From the NCBI GenBank assembly GCA_037969565.1, contig JBBKXQ010000161.1, forward strand, positions 18,698 through 82,697: DNA of 64,000 nucleotides, read 5' to 3'. Position 1 is the first letter of the stretch; each line of letters starts with the position of its first letter. This stretch comes from SZUA-35 sp037969565. GTDB lineage: Bacteria > Actinomycetota > Acidimicrobiia > Acidimicrobiales > SZUA-35. Of the stretch, positions 52,671 to 61,191 are shown in pieces. Made by a program: the position numbers and the translations under genes. The notes beneath the pieces were generated by a model. It saw only the letters and a list, made by a program, of their open reading frames with translations, did no database searches and was not told the DNA's origin.

Positions 52671-54032
52671 TCAGCGGCTGGCAGGTTCGAGCGCTCCGAC
52701 CGATCCGGGAAGTGGGCGGTCGACGCCGGTGGCGTCGGTCGTTGATTGTTCGGCGGGGTCTGCGGCTCCAACCACGACCGATGAGCCGAGCGGGCGATGG
52801 AATCCAAAGGATTCGGCACCGGAAATCGACGCCAGCACATCGCGGTCGGCCAGGAGCACGTTGGATTCCCCGGGAGGCAGAGGTCCTTCGGCGATCATGT
52901 TGTTGCCGAACACCGCTTCGGCCCCGTCGGAGACGTGGAAGCCGGGGATGCCACTTCGGTTGATCACCAGATTGTTGTAGAACTTGATGTCGGTGCCAGC
53001 CGAGGCGACCATTTCGGCTTTGCCCCCATTGAGATCGTCACTACGGACATTGCCGATCAGCGTGTTGTTTCGCGCCACCACGTTGCTCGAATTGAACACG
53101 TGGATGCCACGGCCGCCGTTGTCGATGCACGTGTTGTTTTCGACGAGAGTGGAACCCTGATACTTGGTTTCGTTGAAGAAATCGATGATGATGCAGTTGC
53201 CGTCGGTGAGCTTGTCTTCACGGGACAGAACCCCGTTGTAGTTCCCGACGACGTAGTTGTTTCGAATGATGTTCGACGGTCCGTTTTCCACGACGGGACC
53301 AATGGGCTCGTAGATCGATATTCCGCTGCCCTGGAAGAAGCTTCTCATGGCATTGCCCCGGACCGTGTTGTTCTCCGCCAGGAGACCGGTGCTCTGAATC
53401 AATGAGATTCCGGCGCCGCCGAATCCCTCCATGTAGTTGTTGAGAACCCTGATGTCATGGCTCTCTTCTTTTACGAAAACGCCGCTGCCATGGATGCTGT
53501 CGTCGCGACCGAGCATCGTGAAGCCCGATATCTCGATGAAGGAAGCACCGACAACGGCGAAGGCATTACCCCATTCGCCGCCGGCGTCGATGGTCACCTC
53601 TTCGTCGGGGTACGGGGTCAGCACGATCCAATTGTCGGCGGTTCCGCTGTTTCGAATGATGTTGCTGCCGAGGTCGATGTCGTTGTATGTGCCGGCCCTG
53701 AAGTAGATGGTGGTACCCGGCTCGGCCATGTCGAACGCATCCCTCGGGCGGAGTATCGGGTTGTCGACAGAACCCGTGCCGTTCTCGCCAGCAGCGGCAG
53801 CGTCGACGACGAGATACGGCTCGTCGAGCGGTACGGCGGGAATGGAGGTGGTGGTGGCGCTACTCGTTGTGGTGTTCGCTGTTGTGGTGGTTGGAGGGGC
53901 CGCTTGTGGCGCCGAAGACTCATCGGCGAGGGATGTTTCGGGCCGCGGCTCCGATGTGCAGGCAACGGCGATCGCCGCGACTCCGAACAACTGGAGGAGC
54001 CGTCTGAAGCGCGGCGAACTGTGACTGCCCAT
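52671..54032 (-). CDS. Right-handed beta-helix lipoprotein
   Basis: A 453-residue exported protein. The N-terminus is basic and hydrophobic with Cys25 in AIAVAC, a permissive lipobox, then a Thr/Ser-rich linker of about 45 residues. The rest is a beta-helix of parallel coils: FRAGTYNDI, GSGVFVKEESHDIRVLNNYMEG, STGLLAENNTVRGNAM, SNIIRNNYVVGNYNGV, GRGIHVFNSSNVVARNNTLIGN. This is the DUF1565/pectate-lyase-like fold that binds or cleaves uronate polymers; catalytic residues cannot be assigned. The start at 54032 is taken because the first 20 residues of the longer frame are not signal-like. It is transcribed toward the lyase gene. Confidence 0.82.
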   Translation of the reverse strand: MGSHSSPRFRRLLQLFGVAAIAVACTSEPRPETSLADESSAPQAAPPTTTTANTTTSSATTTSIPAVPLDEPYLVVDAAAAGENGTGSVDNPILRPRDAFDMAEPGTTIYFRAGTYNDIDLGSNIIRNSGTADNWIVLTPYPDEEVTIDAGGEWGNAFAVVGASFIEISGFTMLGRDDSIHGSGVFVKEESHDIRVLNNYMEGFGGAGISLIQSTGLLAENNTVRGNAMRSFFQGSGISIYEPIGPVVENGPSNIIRNNYVVGNYNGVLSREDKLTDGNCIIIDFFNETKYQGSTLVENNTCIDNGGRGIHVFNSSNVVARNNTLIGNVRSDDLNGGKAEMVASAGTDIKFYNNLVINRSGIPGFHVSDGAEAVFGNNMIAEGPLPPGESNVLLADRDVLASISGAESFGFHRPLGSSVVVGAADPAEQSTTDATGVDRPLPGSVGALEPASR

Positions 54033-54092
54033 CCCAGCAGTCTGGCATGGAGATTCGTCGATGCGTTTTCGGCACGAATGCCGGAGAATCAA

Positions 54093-55172
54093 CTAAGCCT
54101 TCGTGATCGATTCGTAGACCCCGAGCGTTCGAAGCGCGATCGAGTCCCAGGACAGCTGGTTCTGAGCCCGTTCGTAGGCCCCCCGTTCGAGCTGGTGCCG
54201 TTGATTCTGGTCGGTGAGCAGCCGTGTGATGGCCTCAGCCAGCTCCGTCTCATTGCATGGTTCCACCAAGAGCCCCGAAACGCCGTCGGCGACGACTTCG
54301 GTCAATCCTCCGACGCGTGTGGCCACCACCGCCCTTCCGAGCCCCGCCGCGAGGGCCGCGACGCCGCTCTGCGACGCCTCCCGATACGGAAGCACGATCA
54401 CCGCGGCATCCGAGAACAGCGACACCACTCGATCATCCTGGATGTGACCGTCTTCCACCATGAGCCAATCCTGCTGCTCGTCATCGAAGTCCGACGCACC
54501 GGTTCCGGCGATCGTCAGGGTCGCCTCGGTTACATGGCGGCGAACACTCGACATGGCCGTGATCAGATCTGGCAGGCCCTTGTAGTCGTGGACCCGGCCG
54601 AAGAACAACACACCCGTTCCGGTCGATGGGGCCAGTGGCAACTGCGAGGGCGGCAGGTAGACCGACCCGAGCTCGCCGTGAGGAATGACCACGATCTTGG
54701 TCGGATCGATGCCACGGGCGATGGCTTGGCGACGAACGGATTCGGCGTGGACGATGACGCGATCGGCCATCCGGGCCAGGGAACGGATGACCGCGAATGT
54801 GCCCGGAATGACGTTGCCATCGCCTGGATGAGGCTCCATGTCGTGGATGGTCAGGACGAGTGGACTGCGGCGGCGCCGCACCCGAAAGGCGAGATCGACC
54901 CACGGATTGCCGGCCGCCTGCCAGTGAACCACGTCGGCTTCGACCCGGTTGACCGCGCCAACCGCTTGCCAGGCATCGATGGGCGATCTCGGGTTGCGGA
55001 ACCGGCGAAGCTGGACGGTCCTTGCTCCCTGGAGTAGTGGGAGCACCGTGCGCTTGGTCGCCCCGCTCGAGATCGACGTGACCGACAATTCGACGTGATT
55101 TTCCAAGGCGGACGCAAGGCACAGCACGTAGTCGCGGAAGCTCTGATGAACGAGGTGGACCTTTGCGCTCAC
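54093..55172 (-). CDS. Family 4 glycosyltransferase
   Basis: A 359-residue GT-B enzyme: VHLVHQSFRDYVLCLASAL at the N-terminus, VVHWQAAGNPWVDLAF and LVLTIHDMEPHPGD in the acceptor domain, then VLFFGRVHDYKGLPDLITAM, LSLFSDAAVIVLPY-type FSDAAVIVLPYREASQSGVAALAAGLGRAVVAT and GLLVEPCNETELAEAI. The GTG at 55172 has GAGGA eight bases upstream. It lies 22 bases after the flippase gene in the same operon. Confidence 0.86.
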   Translation of the reverse strand: MSAKVHLVHQSFRDYVLCLASALENHVELSVTSISSGATKRTVLPLLQGARTVQLRRFRNPRSPIDAWQAVGAVNRVEADVVHWQAAGNPWVDLAFRVRRRRSPLVLTIHDMEPHPGDGNVIPGTFAVIRSLARMADRVIVHAESVRRQAIARGIDPTKIVVIPHGELGSVYLPPSQLPLAPSTGTGVLFFGRVHDYKGLPDLITAMSSVRRHVTEATLTIAGTGASDFDDEQQDWLMVEDGHIQDDRVVSLFSDAAVIVLPYREASQSGVAALAAGLGRAVVATRVGGLTEVVADGVSGLLVEPCNETELAEAITRLLTDQNQRHQLERGAYERAQNQLSWDSIALRTLGVYESITKA

Positions 55173-55194
55173 GATGCTTCCTCGGGTCGCTCGC

Positions 55195-56454
55195 TCAACG
55201 TTGTTCCAGGCGGTGGCATGCGAGGTAGACGAGGATTGCCAGCAGAGTCTCGGCCCCGAGCGTCGTGCCCGCCGCTGCGGTCCACGAACCATCGGGAATG
55301 AAGATGAGGTTCCCGACCAGGTTGACCACGGTGGCAACGACGGTGAGCCTCAGACGTTGGCTCTGGAATCCCGCTGCGGTGAGGACGTTGCCGAACGAGA
55401 ACTGGATGCCCTTGATCATCGGCAACGGGGCGAGCAGTCGGACGACATCGGCGGATTCGGCGAAACTCGAAGGAAGGACCTTTGCCATCAGCGGCGCTCC
55501 GAAGAAGAGCGCAACGCTCACGACGGTGGTCACTGCGGTGGCGAGTTTGGCGATGTGGCGGCCGGTCTTCATGGCGGGACCGATTCCGAGGGCCCCCGCC
55601 TTGAACAACGGCCGGTCGTTGGCCTTCAGAAGTGCCATCAGCGGAATGAACCCGAGCGACACCAGTCGGTAGCCGGCGGCATAGAAACCGGCGGCGGCGT
55701 CGTATCTGTAATGCAGCAGGATGGGCCGATCGGACGCGGCGAGGAAGCCTTCAGTGGTCGATCCGAAGGCGTAGGTCAGTCCCTCCCGATAATCGTTCGT
55801 ACGGGGCCAACAAGGGATCGGAAAGGATCTCGTTCGGAGCGCCAGAACCCCATGAGCGGCGACAGCGGCGCCGGCCCCGGACACAGCCGTGACGATGGCC
55901 CAATTCGCCAGGTTGCGTTCGTCGAGGAGAATGAAAATACCGAGACCGACAAACCTCATCACCGACGCCGCGATACGGATGAGCGCTCCGAGCCGGATCT
56001 GGCCCAGGGCCACCGTGTACGTGATGGCCAGCTCGACGAGCCAGAACGCAGTCAGTTGGCCCAACAGATAAATGGCAACGGTGGTTCGACTGATCTCGGG
56101 AACGACGGCAGGCGCAACGGCGGTGACGAGCAGGATCGCAACCGAGGTTCCGATCGTCGTGACCGAGAGCGCGAGTCCGAGATCACGCGTTGGTTCTTTG
56201 GTGACGACGATGTTGCGCAGGAGTCGCCAGACCGACCCGAAGGTGGCGATCGGCCCGACGATGGCGGCCACAGCGGTGAGTCCACCGAGGCGTCCGTAGT
56301 CCTCGAGTGATATGTACTGAGCGAGGACAATGAAGATGAACGCGCTGGTGAAGAGGTTCAGGACCTCGATCACCAGCGACCATCCGAAGCGCGTCGCCAG
56401 CCGGGCCAACGGACCAGCGCGAACTTCTTTCGACAACTGGTCTTGATCAGTCAC
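55195..56454 (-). CDS. Polysaccharide flippase, Wzx type (second copy)
   Basis: A 419-residue membrane protein with about 12 helices (for example LNLFTSAFIFIVLAQYISLEDYG, the typical first-two-helix motif of Wzx/RfbX proteins). The GTG at 56454 overlaps the upstream glycosyltransferase gene by eight bases. It belongs to an operon with glycosyltransferases and the AlgD-like dehydrogenase, so it probably exports the uronate-containing unit, while the first flippase is coupled to a sulfotransferase. Confidence 0.85.
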   Translation of the reverse strand: MTDQDQLSKEVRAGPLARLATRFGWSLVIEVLNLFTSAFIFIVLAQYISLEDYGRLGGLTAVAAIVGPIATFGSVWRLLRNIVVTKEPTRDLGLALSVTTIGTSVAILLVTAVAPAVVPEISRTTVAIYLLGQLTAFWLVELAITYTVALGQIRLGALIRIAASVMRFVGLGIFILLDERNLANWAIVTAVSGAGAAVAAHGVLALRTRSFPIPCWPRTNDYREGLTYAFGSTTEGFLAASDRPILLHYRYDAAAGFYAAGYRLVSLGFIPLMALLKANDRPLFKAGALGIGPAMKTGRHIAKLATAVTTVVSVALFFGAPLMAKVLPSSFAESADVVRLLAPLPMIKGIQFSFGNVLTAAGFQSQRLRLTVVATVVNLVGNLIFIPDGSWTAAAGTTLGAETLLAILVYLACHRLEQR

Positions 56455-57700
56455 GAGTCTGATCGTCGGGTTCGGCGAGAATCCGCTCGTAGGCGCGGAG
56501 GAGCTCCGGCTCTGAATGCTCCCAAGCCAGTTTGGTCTCGATCCGTTCTCGACCGATCGCACCCATTCGTCGGCGCTGGTCGGGATCGTCGATGAGGCCG
56601 ATGATCACCTCGGCCAGTGCTCGCTCGTTGTTGGGCTCGGCGTAGATGGCGGCCTCTTGGGCCGAGACCCGTCCTTCCTTCAAGTCGTAGGACGCGATCG
56701 GAAGCTCGAAGTACATGTACTCCATGATCTTGTTCATCGTGCTCTGGTTCGACCATGGCGTGAGCGGGTCGGGATCGACTCCGACATCGGCCGAGGAGAG
56801 CACCTCGCACAGATCGTCGTCGGAGACTCGCCCGGTGAAGGTGCAGTAGTCGTCGATTCCGATCTCGGTTGCGTAGTCTCGAATGGTCGGCTGATGGGGG
56901 CCGCCGCCCATCAAGACGCAGTGGATGTCGGTGCGCCCGAAGTCGTCGCGGATGATCTTCACGGCCCGAACCAGGTGGTCGACACCATCTTGTTCACAGA
57001 TCTCGCCGAGATAGGCGATGAGGTGTTCCCGTCCGTGTCGCCACTTGGTGTTCGGCGCCACCCGTGCGAGCCGCGTGAGGTCTGGTCCGCTGCGAACGAC
57101 GATCACGTCGTCGGGAGCCATCCTGCCCCGATCGACGGCGATGGCCTTGTGGCTCTCGTTCGTTGTGATCACGAGCTGCGCGGCCCGGAACGTCTCGCGT
57201 TCGAGAAACAGGAGACCTCGCCGCATCAGGGGTGAGGCGTCGGCGCCGAATTTGGCGTCGTACATCTCCGGAGACAGGTCGTGGTGATCGAACAGGAACT
57301 TCTTGCCCCGGGCCCGGGCCAGCCAGCCGAGGATGAAGTACGTCTCCGGCGGGTTGCAGACGTGCAAGACGTCGAAGCCGCGGCGGGCGCTGATGCGAGC
57401 CAATTTCATCGCCGTCCGCAGGAAGCACCACACGAACTCGAAGATGAAGCCGAGCCTGCCGTTGGCGTCGAGTGGCAACCGGTAGCGGTGGATCCTGATG
57501 CCCTCGATGATCTCGAACGACTCGTCGTAGCCCTTGGCCTTGGGGCAGATGCAGGTCACGTCGTAGCCGGCCCTGGTCAACGATGTGGCCTCGAGCCACA
57601 CCCGTCGATCGAAGGGCACCGGGAGGTTCTGTACAACGATCACCACTCGAGTCTTGGGTGACCGCTTGAAGAATTTCGCTTTGAACGAGGTCATGCCCAT
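56447..57700 (-). CDS. Family 4 glycosyltransferase
   Basis: A 417-residue GT-B enzyme with VVIVVQNLPVPFDRRVWLEA, HVCNPPETYFILG, FDHHDLSPEMYDAKFG in the acceptor domain, and HLIAYLGEICEQDGVDHLVRA, CVLMGGGPHQP, DYCTFTGRVSDDDLCEVLSSADVGVDPDP and the EYMYFELPIASYDL block in the donor domain. The FDRRVW start is typical of capsule and O-antigen transferases. It overlaps the AlgD-like gene by 10 bases, or 4 if the ATG at 57694 is used. Confidence 0.88.
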   Translation of the reverse strand: MGMTSFKAKFFKRSPKTRVVIVVQNLPVPFDRRVWLEATSLTRAGYDVTCICPKAKGYDESFEIIEGIRIHRYRLPLDANGRLGFIFEFVWCFLRTAMKLARISARRGFDVLHVCNPPETYFILGWLARARGKKFLFDHHDLSPEMYDAKFGADASPLMRRGLLFLERETFRAAQLVITTNESHKAIAVDRGRMAPDDVIVVRSGPDLTRLARVAPNTKWRHGREHLIAYLGEICEQDGVDHLVRAVKIIRDDFGRTDIHCVLMGGGPHQPTIRDYATEIGIDDYCTFTGRVSDDDLCEVLSSADVGVDPDPLTPWSNQSTMNKIMEYMYFELPIASYDLKEGRVSAQEAAIYAEPNNERALAEVIIGLIDDPDQRRRMGAIGRERIETKLAWEHSEPELLRAYERILAEPDDQTRD

Positions 57701-59007
57701 CCGAGTCCCTCGATCGCAGCCGAGGCCGGAGCGTCTCGGGCGATTCCCACGAGATCGATGACTTGCTGATCAGCGCTCACTCGCTGATGGACCGTCGCAA
57801 ACTCGGGATTCGAGTTGCCCAGCAGGACGGTGCCGGCATTCTCGATTGCTTCGTCGATCGAACCGACCAGGAGTTCGCCAACGTGGGGGAGGTGCTGCTC
57901 GATGAACTCCTTGTTGGCGCCGATCAGTCTCGAAACATTGACATTGGCGTCGAAGATTCGAAGGCGATAGCCCTTGCCGATCAGGCGCTCGGCCAGCGCC
58001 ACCATCGGCGCTTCCCGGAGGTCGTCGGTTCCGGCCTTGAAACTCAAACCGAGAATGGCGACATCTCGGGATCCTGCGGCGGTGACGAGGTCGAAGGCGG
58101 CGTCCATGTGTCGCTCGTTCGAGGCCAGAACACTGTCGAGTACGGGAGTGGACAAATCGAGTGAGCGCGATCGGTAGGCGAGGGCTCGAACGTCCTTGGG
58201 GAGACAGGAGCCGCCGAACGCCATGCCCGGCTTGAGATATTTGGACGAGAGGTTGAGCTTCTCGTCGAGGCAGAAGATGTCCATGACTTCGTGGCCATCG
58301 ATGCCGAGCTTCTTCGAAACTCGCCCGATTTCGTTGCCGAACGCCACTTTGAGTGCGTGCCAGTTGTTGTCGACGTACTTGACCATCTCAGCCACCTCGA
58401 GATCCACGACCACAACAGTGGCGTCCCCCTTCGACACGAGCGGACGAAGCGTATCGATGGCTCGCTGGTCGGATCCTCCGATGACGACTTTGGGTGGATC
58501 GTAGAAGTCGGCCACCGCACTGGCTTCACGGAGAAACTCCGGGTTCATGCACACGCCGAAATCGACGCCGTGCTTCTTGCCCGATTTCGCCTCCAGCACG
58601 GGGATCACCACATCGCGTGTCGTGCCCGGGAGCACGGTGCTGCGAATGACCACGGTGTAGTAGCTGGGTTTGGTGGCGAGGGCCGAACCGATGTCGGCGC
58701 AGGCGCGTTCGAGGTAACGCAGGCTGAGGGACCCGTTGGCTTCACTCGGTGTGCCAACACACACGAAAGCCAGATCGCTTGCCGCCACGGCGTCAGCAGC
58801 CGATGTCGTTGCGGTGAGGAGGCCGCTCGCAACCTGCTCGGACACCATTTCCCCGACCCGTTCCTCGATGACCGGGCTGTGACCGCTGTTGATGAGGTCG
58901 GTTTTCGTCTCGTTGGGGTCGACCCCGATGACGACGTTTCCGTCGGCCGCCAAGCAGGCGCTCGAAACGGCACCGACGTATCCGAGGCCAAAGACAGCAA
59001 TTTTCAT
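57691..59007 (-). CDS. algD: GDP-mannose 6-dehydrogenase (AlgD-like)
   Basis: Four-electron oxidation of a nucleotide sugar to its uronate. The 438-residue sequence follows Pseudomonas AlgD closely: IAVFGLGYVGAVSSACLA, FVCVGTPSEANGSL, VIRSTVLPGTT, NPEFLREASA, GMAFGGSCLPKDVRAL with the catalytic cysteine exactly at 268 as in AlgD, LSFKAGTDDLREAPMV and LIGKGYRLRIFD. It is therefore more likely GDP-mannose than UDP-glucose dehydrogenase, although overlap between the families is known. It supplies GDP-mannuronate for a uronate-containing polymer, consistent with the three lyase-like genes nearby. Confidence 0.87.
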   Translation of the reverse strand: MKIAVFGLGYVGAVSSACLAADGNVVIGVDPNETKTDLINSGHSPVIEERVGEMVSEQVASGLLTATTSAADAVAASDLAFVCVGTPSEANGSLSLRYLERACADIGSALATKPSYYTVVIRSTVLPGTTRDVVIPVLEAKSGKKHGVDFGVCMNPEFLREASAVADFYDPPKVVIGGSDQRAIDTLRPLVSKGDATVVVVDLEVAEMVKYVDNNWHALKVAFGNEIGRVSKKLGIDGHEVMDIFCLDEKLNLSSKYLKPGMAFGGSCLPKDVRALAYRSRSLDLSTPVLDSVLASNERHMDAAFDLVTAAGSRDVAILGLSFKAGTDDLREAPMVALAERLIGKGYRLRIFDANVNVSRLIGANKEFIEQHLPHVGELLVGSIDEAIENAGTVLLGNSNPEFATVHQRVSADQQVIDLVGIARDAPASAAIEGLGWA

Positions 59008-59034
59008 GGACTTCTCCTTGAGCCGGCGGCTCGA

Positions 59035-61035
59035 CTAACCCGCACCGTCCGGTTCGGAAGATTCTGGTTCGGAAACCACAGTTGCGAAGACGACGGTGGT
59101 CCGAAGTATGCGGTCGACGGAAGCATTGAACTGCCCGACAAGGACGTTCGTCGGAATTTTCGTTCCGAAGACCGGGGACATCCAACCCAGTGGAGGCTCG
59201 CTCTCCCCATGAGAGAGTGTCCACGTTGCATCTTGATCGAGCACGAGCGCAGCTGAGTGGGGGTTTCCCTGCTCGGACCAGTTGAGTTCGGCCTGACCTT
59301 CGACAAGGGCCACCGTGACGTCGGGTCCGAAGTGGAAGGCGATGGTGGCGGGGTGCGATGTGTCGGCGTCGGCCCCGAACGAATCGATCAGTTCAATTCG
59401 CTGGGATTCGGTCTGAAGTTCTACGGAGCGACGGTGCGTGATCCCGAAACGTTCGACGTATCCGTCGTGCTCGGCGCTGCACCGATCGGAACCGACGGAG
59501 ATCAGCGTGCAGTGCGCCTTCTGGGTCCAGAGGAAGGGTCCAGCGATTCTCGATTGGTTCTGTCCGCCGATCGTCACCGTGTTGTGAGCCGCGGTACCCC
59601 GGAAGTAGTCGCGCCAAGCGGGCTCGCCGTGGTAACAGTACGTGCCCGGATCGATCAGGATCGGAACCGCCCGATGTCTGACCTCGATCGACAAGGCATC
59701 AGCATGTCCGTGTGCGGCGGTGGACAGATAGCCGAGCGGACCGTGGTCGAATCGCAGCCAGATCCCGTCGTCGGATTCGTCGGAGCGGAGAAACGTGAGG
59801 CCGGCGTCGGGGAAGTGGCTGGGCCGCGCCGACGGCCGTGTCGGTGTTCGCTCCGCTGGCGCTGGCTCCAGGAGACGGTCGACGATCGCAGCTCGAACAT
59901 TGCCGCCACCGAGGTCGGGCCACCAGGGCTGTCGTCCGACAAGTGTTGCTCCGATCGCCATGAGGTCGGCAATTCGATCGGCGGCTAGGGGATCGAGGAG
60001 GAATCCGTGGGCATCGTCGGAGTCACCCTGGTGGTGCGGTTGCCCTGCCTGGTCGAGCGTGGCCGCAAGAGCGTCGAACGCTCGCGTCAAGATCGGTCGT
60101 AGCTGGTCCGCAACCGGGTCGGAGCTCAGGGACGCCTCCACTTGGGCACTCACGGCCAGTTCGAGAACGAAGGCGTGGTAGTCGCTGGCCAATTCTTTGT
60201 TCAGTCCGTCTCGGAACGTCTGCTCATCGAGGGCAACGACGAGGCGGGATCCCGACTCGCTCCGCCACCGGGCCGAGTCCTCGTAGAAATCGAAGACGGT
60301 TGCGGCCACGAACTGTCCGCAGAGCTCAGCGATGAGGTGGTTGTTGGCCGAACTGCCCTTTGCGTGGAGCGCATCGAGCCACTGTTGGTGACGAGCGAGC
60401 TGATCACGAAACGATGGATTGTCCTCGAAATGGCGTCCGACGGGTGCCCAGTCGTCGAGCAACCGTCGGATCCAGGCCCACGAAATCAGGCGAATACCGA
60501 TTTCGATTCCACTGGTCCAATGAACGCCTAGTGGAAACGGTGCCACCCGTCGAAAATGGTCCAGTTCTTCGACGATTCGATCGGCGTAGCGATCGTGCTT
60601 GGTGACGAAGTAGGCCGCGGCGAGCATCGACAGATGTTGATGGCGGGCGAGTTCCCACGTGAACTTTATGTTCCCGACCCTTGCTTCATCGCGATGGTCG
60701 ATCGTCGAAAAGAAGGTGTCATGAGGAGCGGACCGGCCCGAAACTGGGTCGACGTAATAGTCGACGTCGGCGGTGACATCGGAACGTAGGTGTCCGAACA
60801 GGGGCCATGTGCCGTCGAGCAAGCGGTCGGCCGATTCCACGAGCGCGGCGACAGCATCGGGTCGGTCGCTGATCGCTCCCGGCGGTGCGACTCGAACCGT
60901 TGGGTCGGCTGACTGCTGTGGCAGGTCGGGCAGTCGGCGCATCCAACGCATATGGGTATAGCGATCGCCGACTCGGCCGGCGATTTCCGTCGGGGACATC
61001 GAAGAAAGTCGTCGTGCGTACCAGCGAAGATCCAC
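59035..61035 (-). CDS. Heparinase II/III-type polysaccharide lyase family protein
   Basis: A 666-residue protein with the alpha/alpha toroid (KFTWELARHQHL at 124-135, SSANNHLIAELCG with NNH at 231-233) and the anti-parallel beta-sandwich half (HGHADALSIEV at 442-452, DPGTYCYHG at 462-470, AAHNTVTIGG). These are the heparinase II/III signatures shared by alginate and heparin lyases. No signal peptide is apparent, so it may act in the cytoplasm or on the inner leaflet, as in many capsule clusters. The GTG at 61035 begins the family N-terminal segment. It starts an operon leading to the AlgD-like gene 27 bases downstream. Confidence 0.88.
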   Translation of the reverse strand: MDLRWYARRLSSMSPTEIAGRVGDRYTHMRWMRRLPDLPQQSADPTVRVAPPGAISDRPDAVAALVESADRLLDGTWPLFGHLRSDVTADVDYYVDPVSGRSAPHDTFFSTIDHRDEARVGNIKFTWELARHQHLSMLAAAYFVTKHDRYADRIVEELDHFRRVAPFPLGVHWTSGIEIGIRLISWAWIRRLLDDWAPVGRHFEDNPSFRDQLARHQQWLDALHAKGSSANNHLIAELCGQFVAATVFDFYEDSARWRSESGSRLVVALDEQTFRDGLNKELASDYHAFVLELAVSAQVEASLSSDPVADQLRPILTRAFDALAATLDQAGQPHHQGDSDDAHGFLLDPLAADRIADLMAIGATLVGRQPWWPDLGGGNVRAAIVDRLLEPAPAERTPTRPSARPSHFPDAGLTFLRSDESDDGIWLRFDHGPLGYLSTAAHGHADALSIEVRHRAVPILIDPGTYCYHGEPAWRDYFRGTAAHNTVTIGGQNQSRIAGPFLWTQKAHCTLISVGSDRCSAEHDGYVERFGITHRRSVELQTESQRIELIDSFGADADTSHPATIAFHFGPDVTVALVEGQAELNWSEQGNPHSAALVLDQDATWTLSHGESEPPLGWMSPVFGTKIPTNVLVGQFNASVDRILRTTVVFATVVSEPESSEPDGAG

Positions 61036-61048
61036 AGCCGAACGACCC

Positions 61049-61133
61049 TATCTCTGGAACCGCCGTATCTCTCGAACCGCCGTATCTCTCGAACAGCCAG
61101 GTCTCTGGAACCGCCGTATCTCTCGGGGTTCGG
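61049..61133. repeat. Five 17-bp tandem repeats in a divergent promoter region
   Basis: Five head-to-tail copies follow the consensus TATCTCTCGAACCGCCG: 61049-61065, 61066-61082, 61083-61099, 61100-61116 and 61117-61133 (the last diverges at its 3' end). They fill the gap between the starts of the leftward lyase gene (61035) and the rightward HAD gene (61192). No coding use is likely. Confidence 0.85.
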
Positions 61134-61191
61134 TCAACTCGGCCGCACGATCCAACGGCAGTAATGTGGGCCGGGCTCCTACCCTGGGTCG

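Noticed and set aside
52319..52963. 214-residue plus-strand frame in the intergenic region
   Set aside because: It is Arg/Ser-rich, has no ribosome site or domain, and overlaps the 3' part of the beta-helix gene antisense.
61049..61133. 17-bp repeats considered as coding (SGTAVSLEPP-like peptide)
   Set aside because: The frame that reads through them starts antisense inside the lyase gene and shows no start signal; the region is the gap between two divergent genes.
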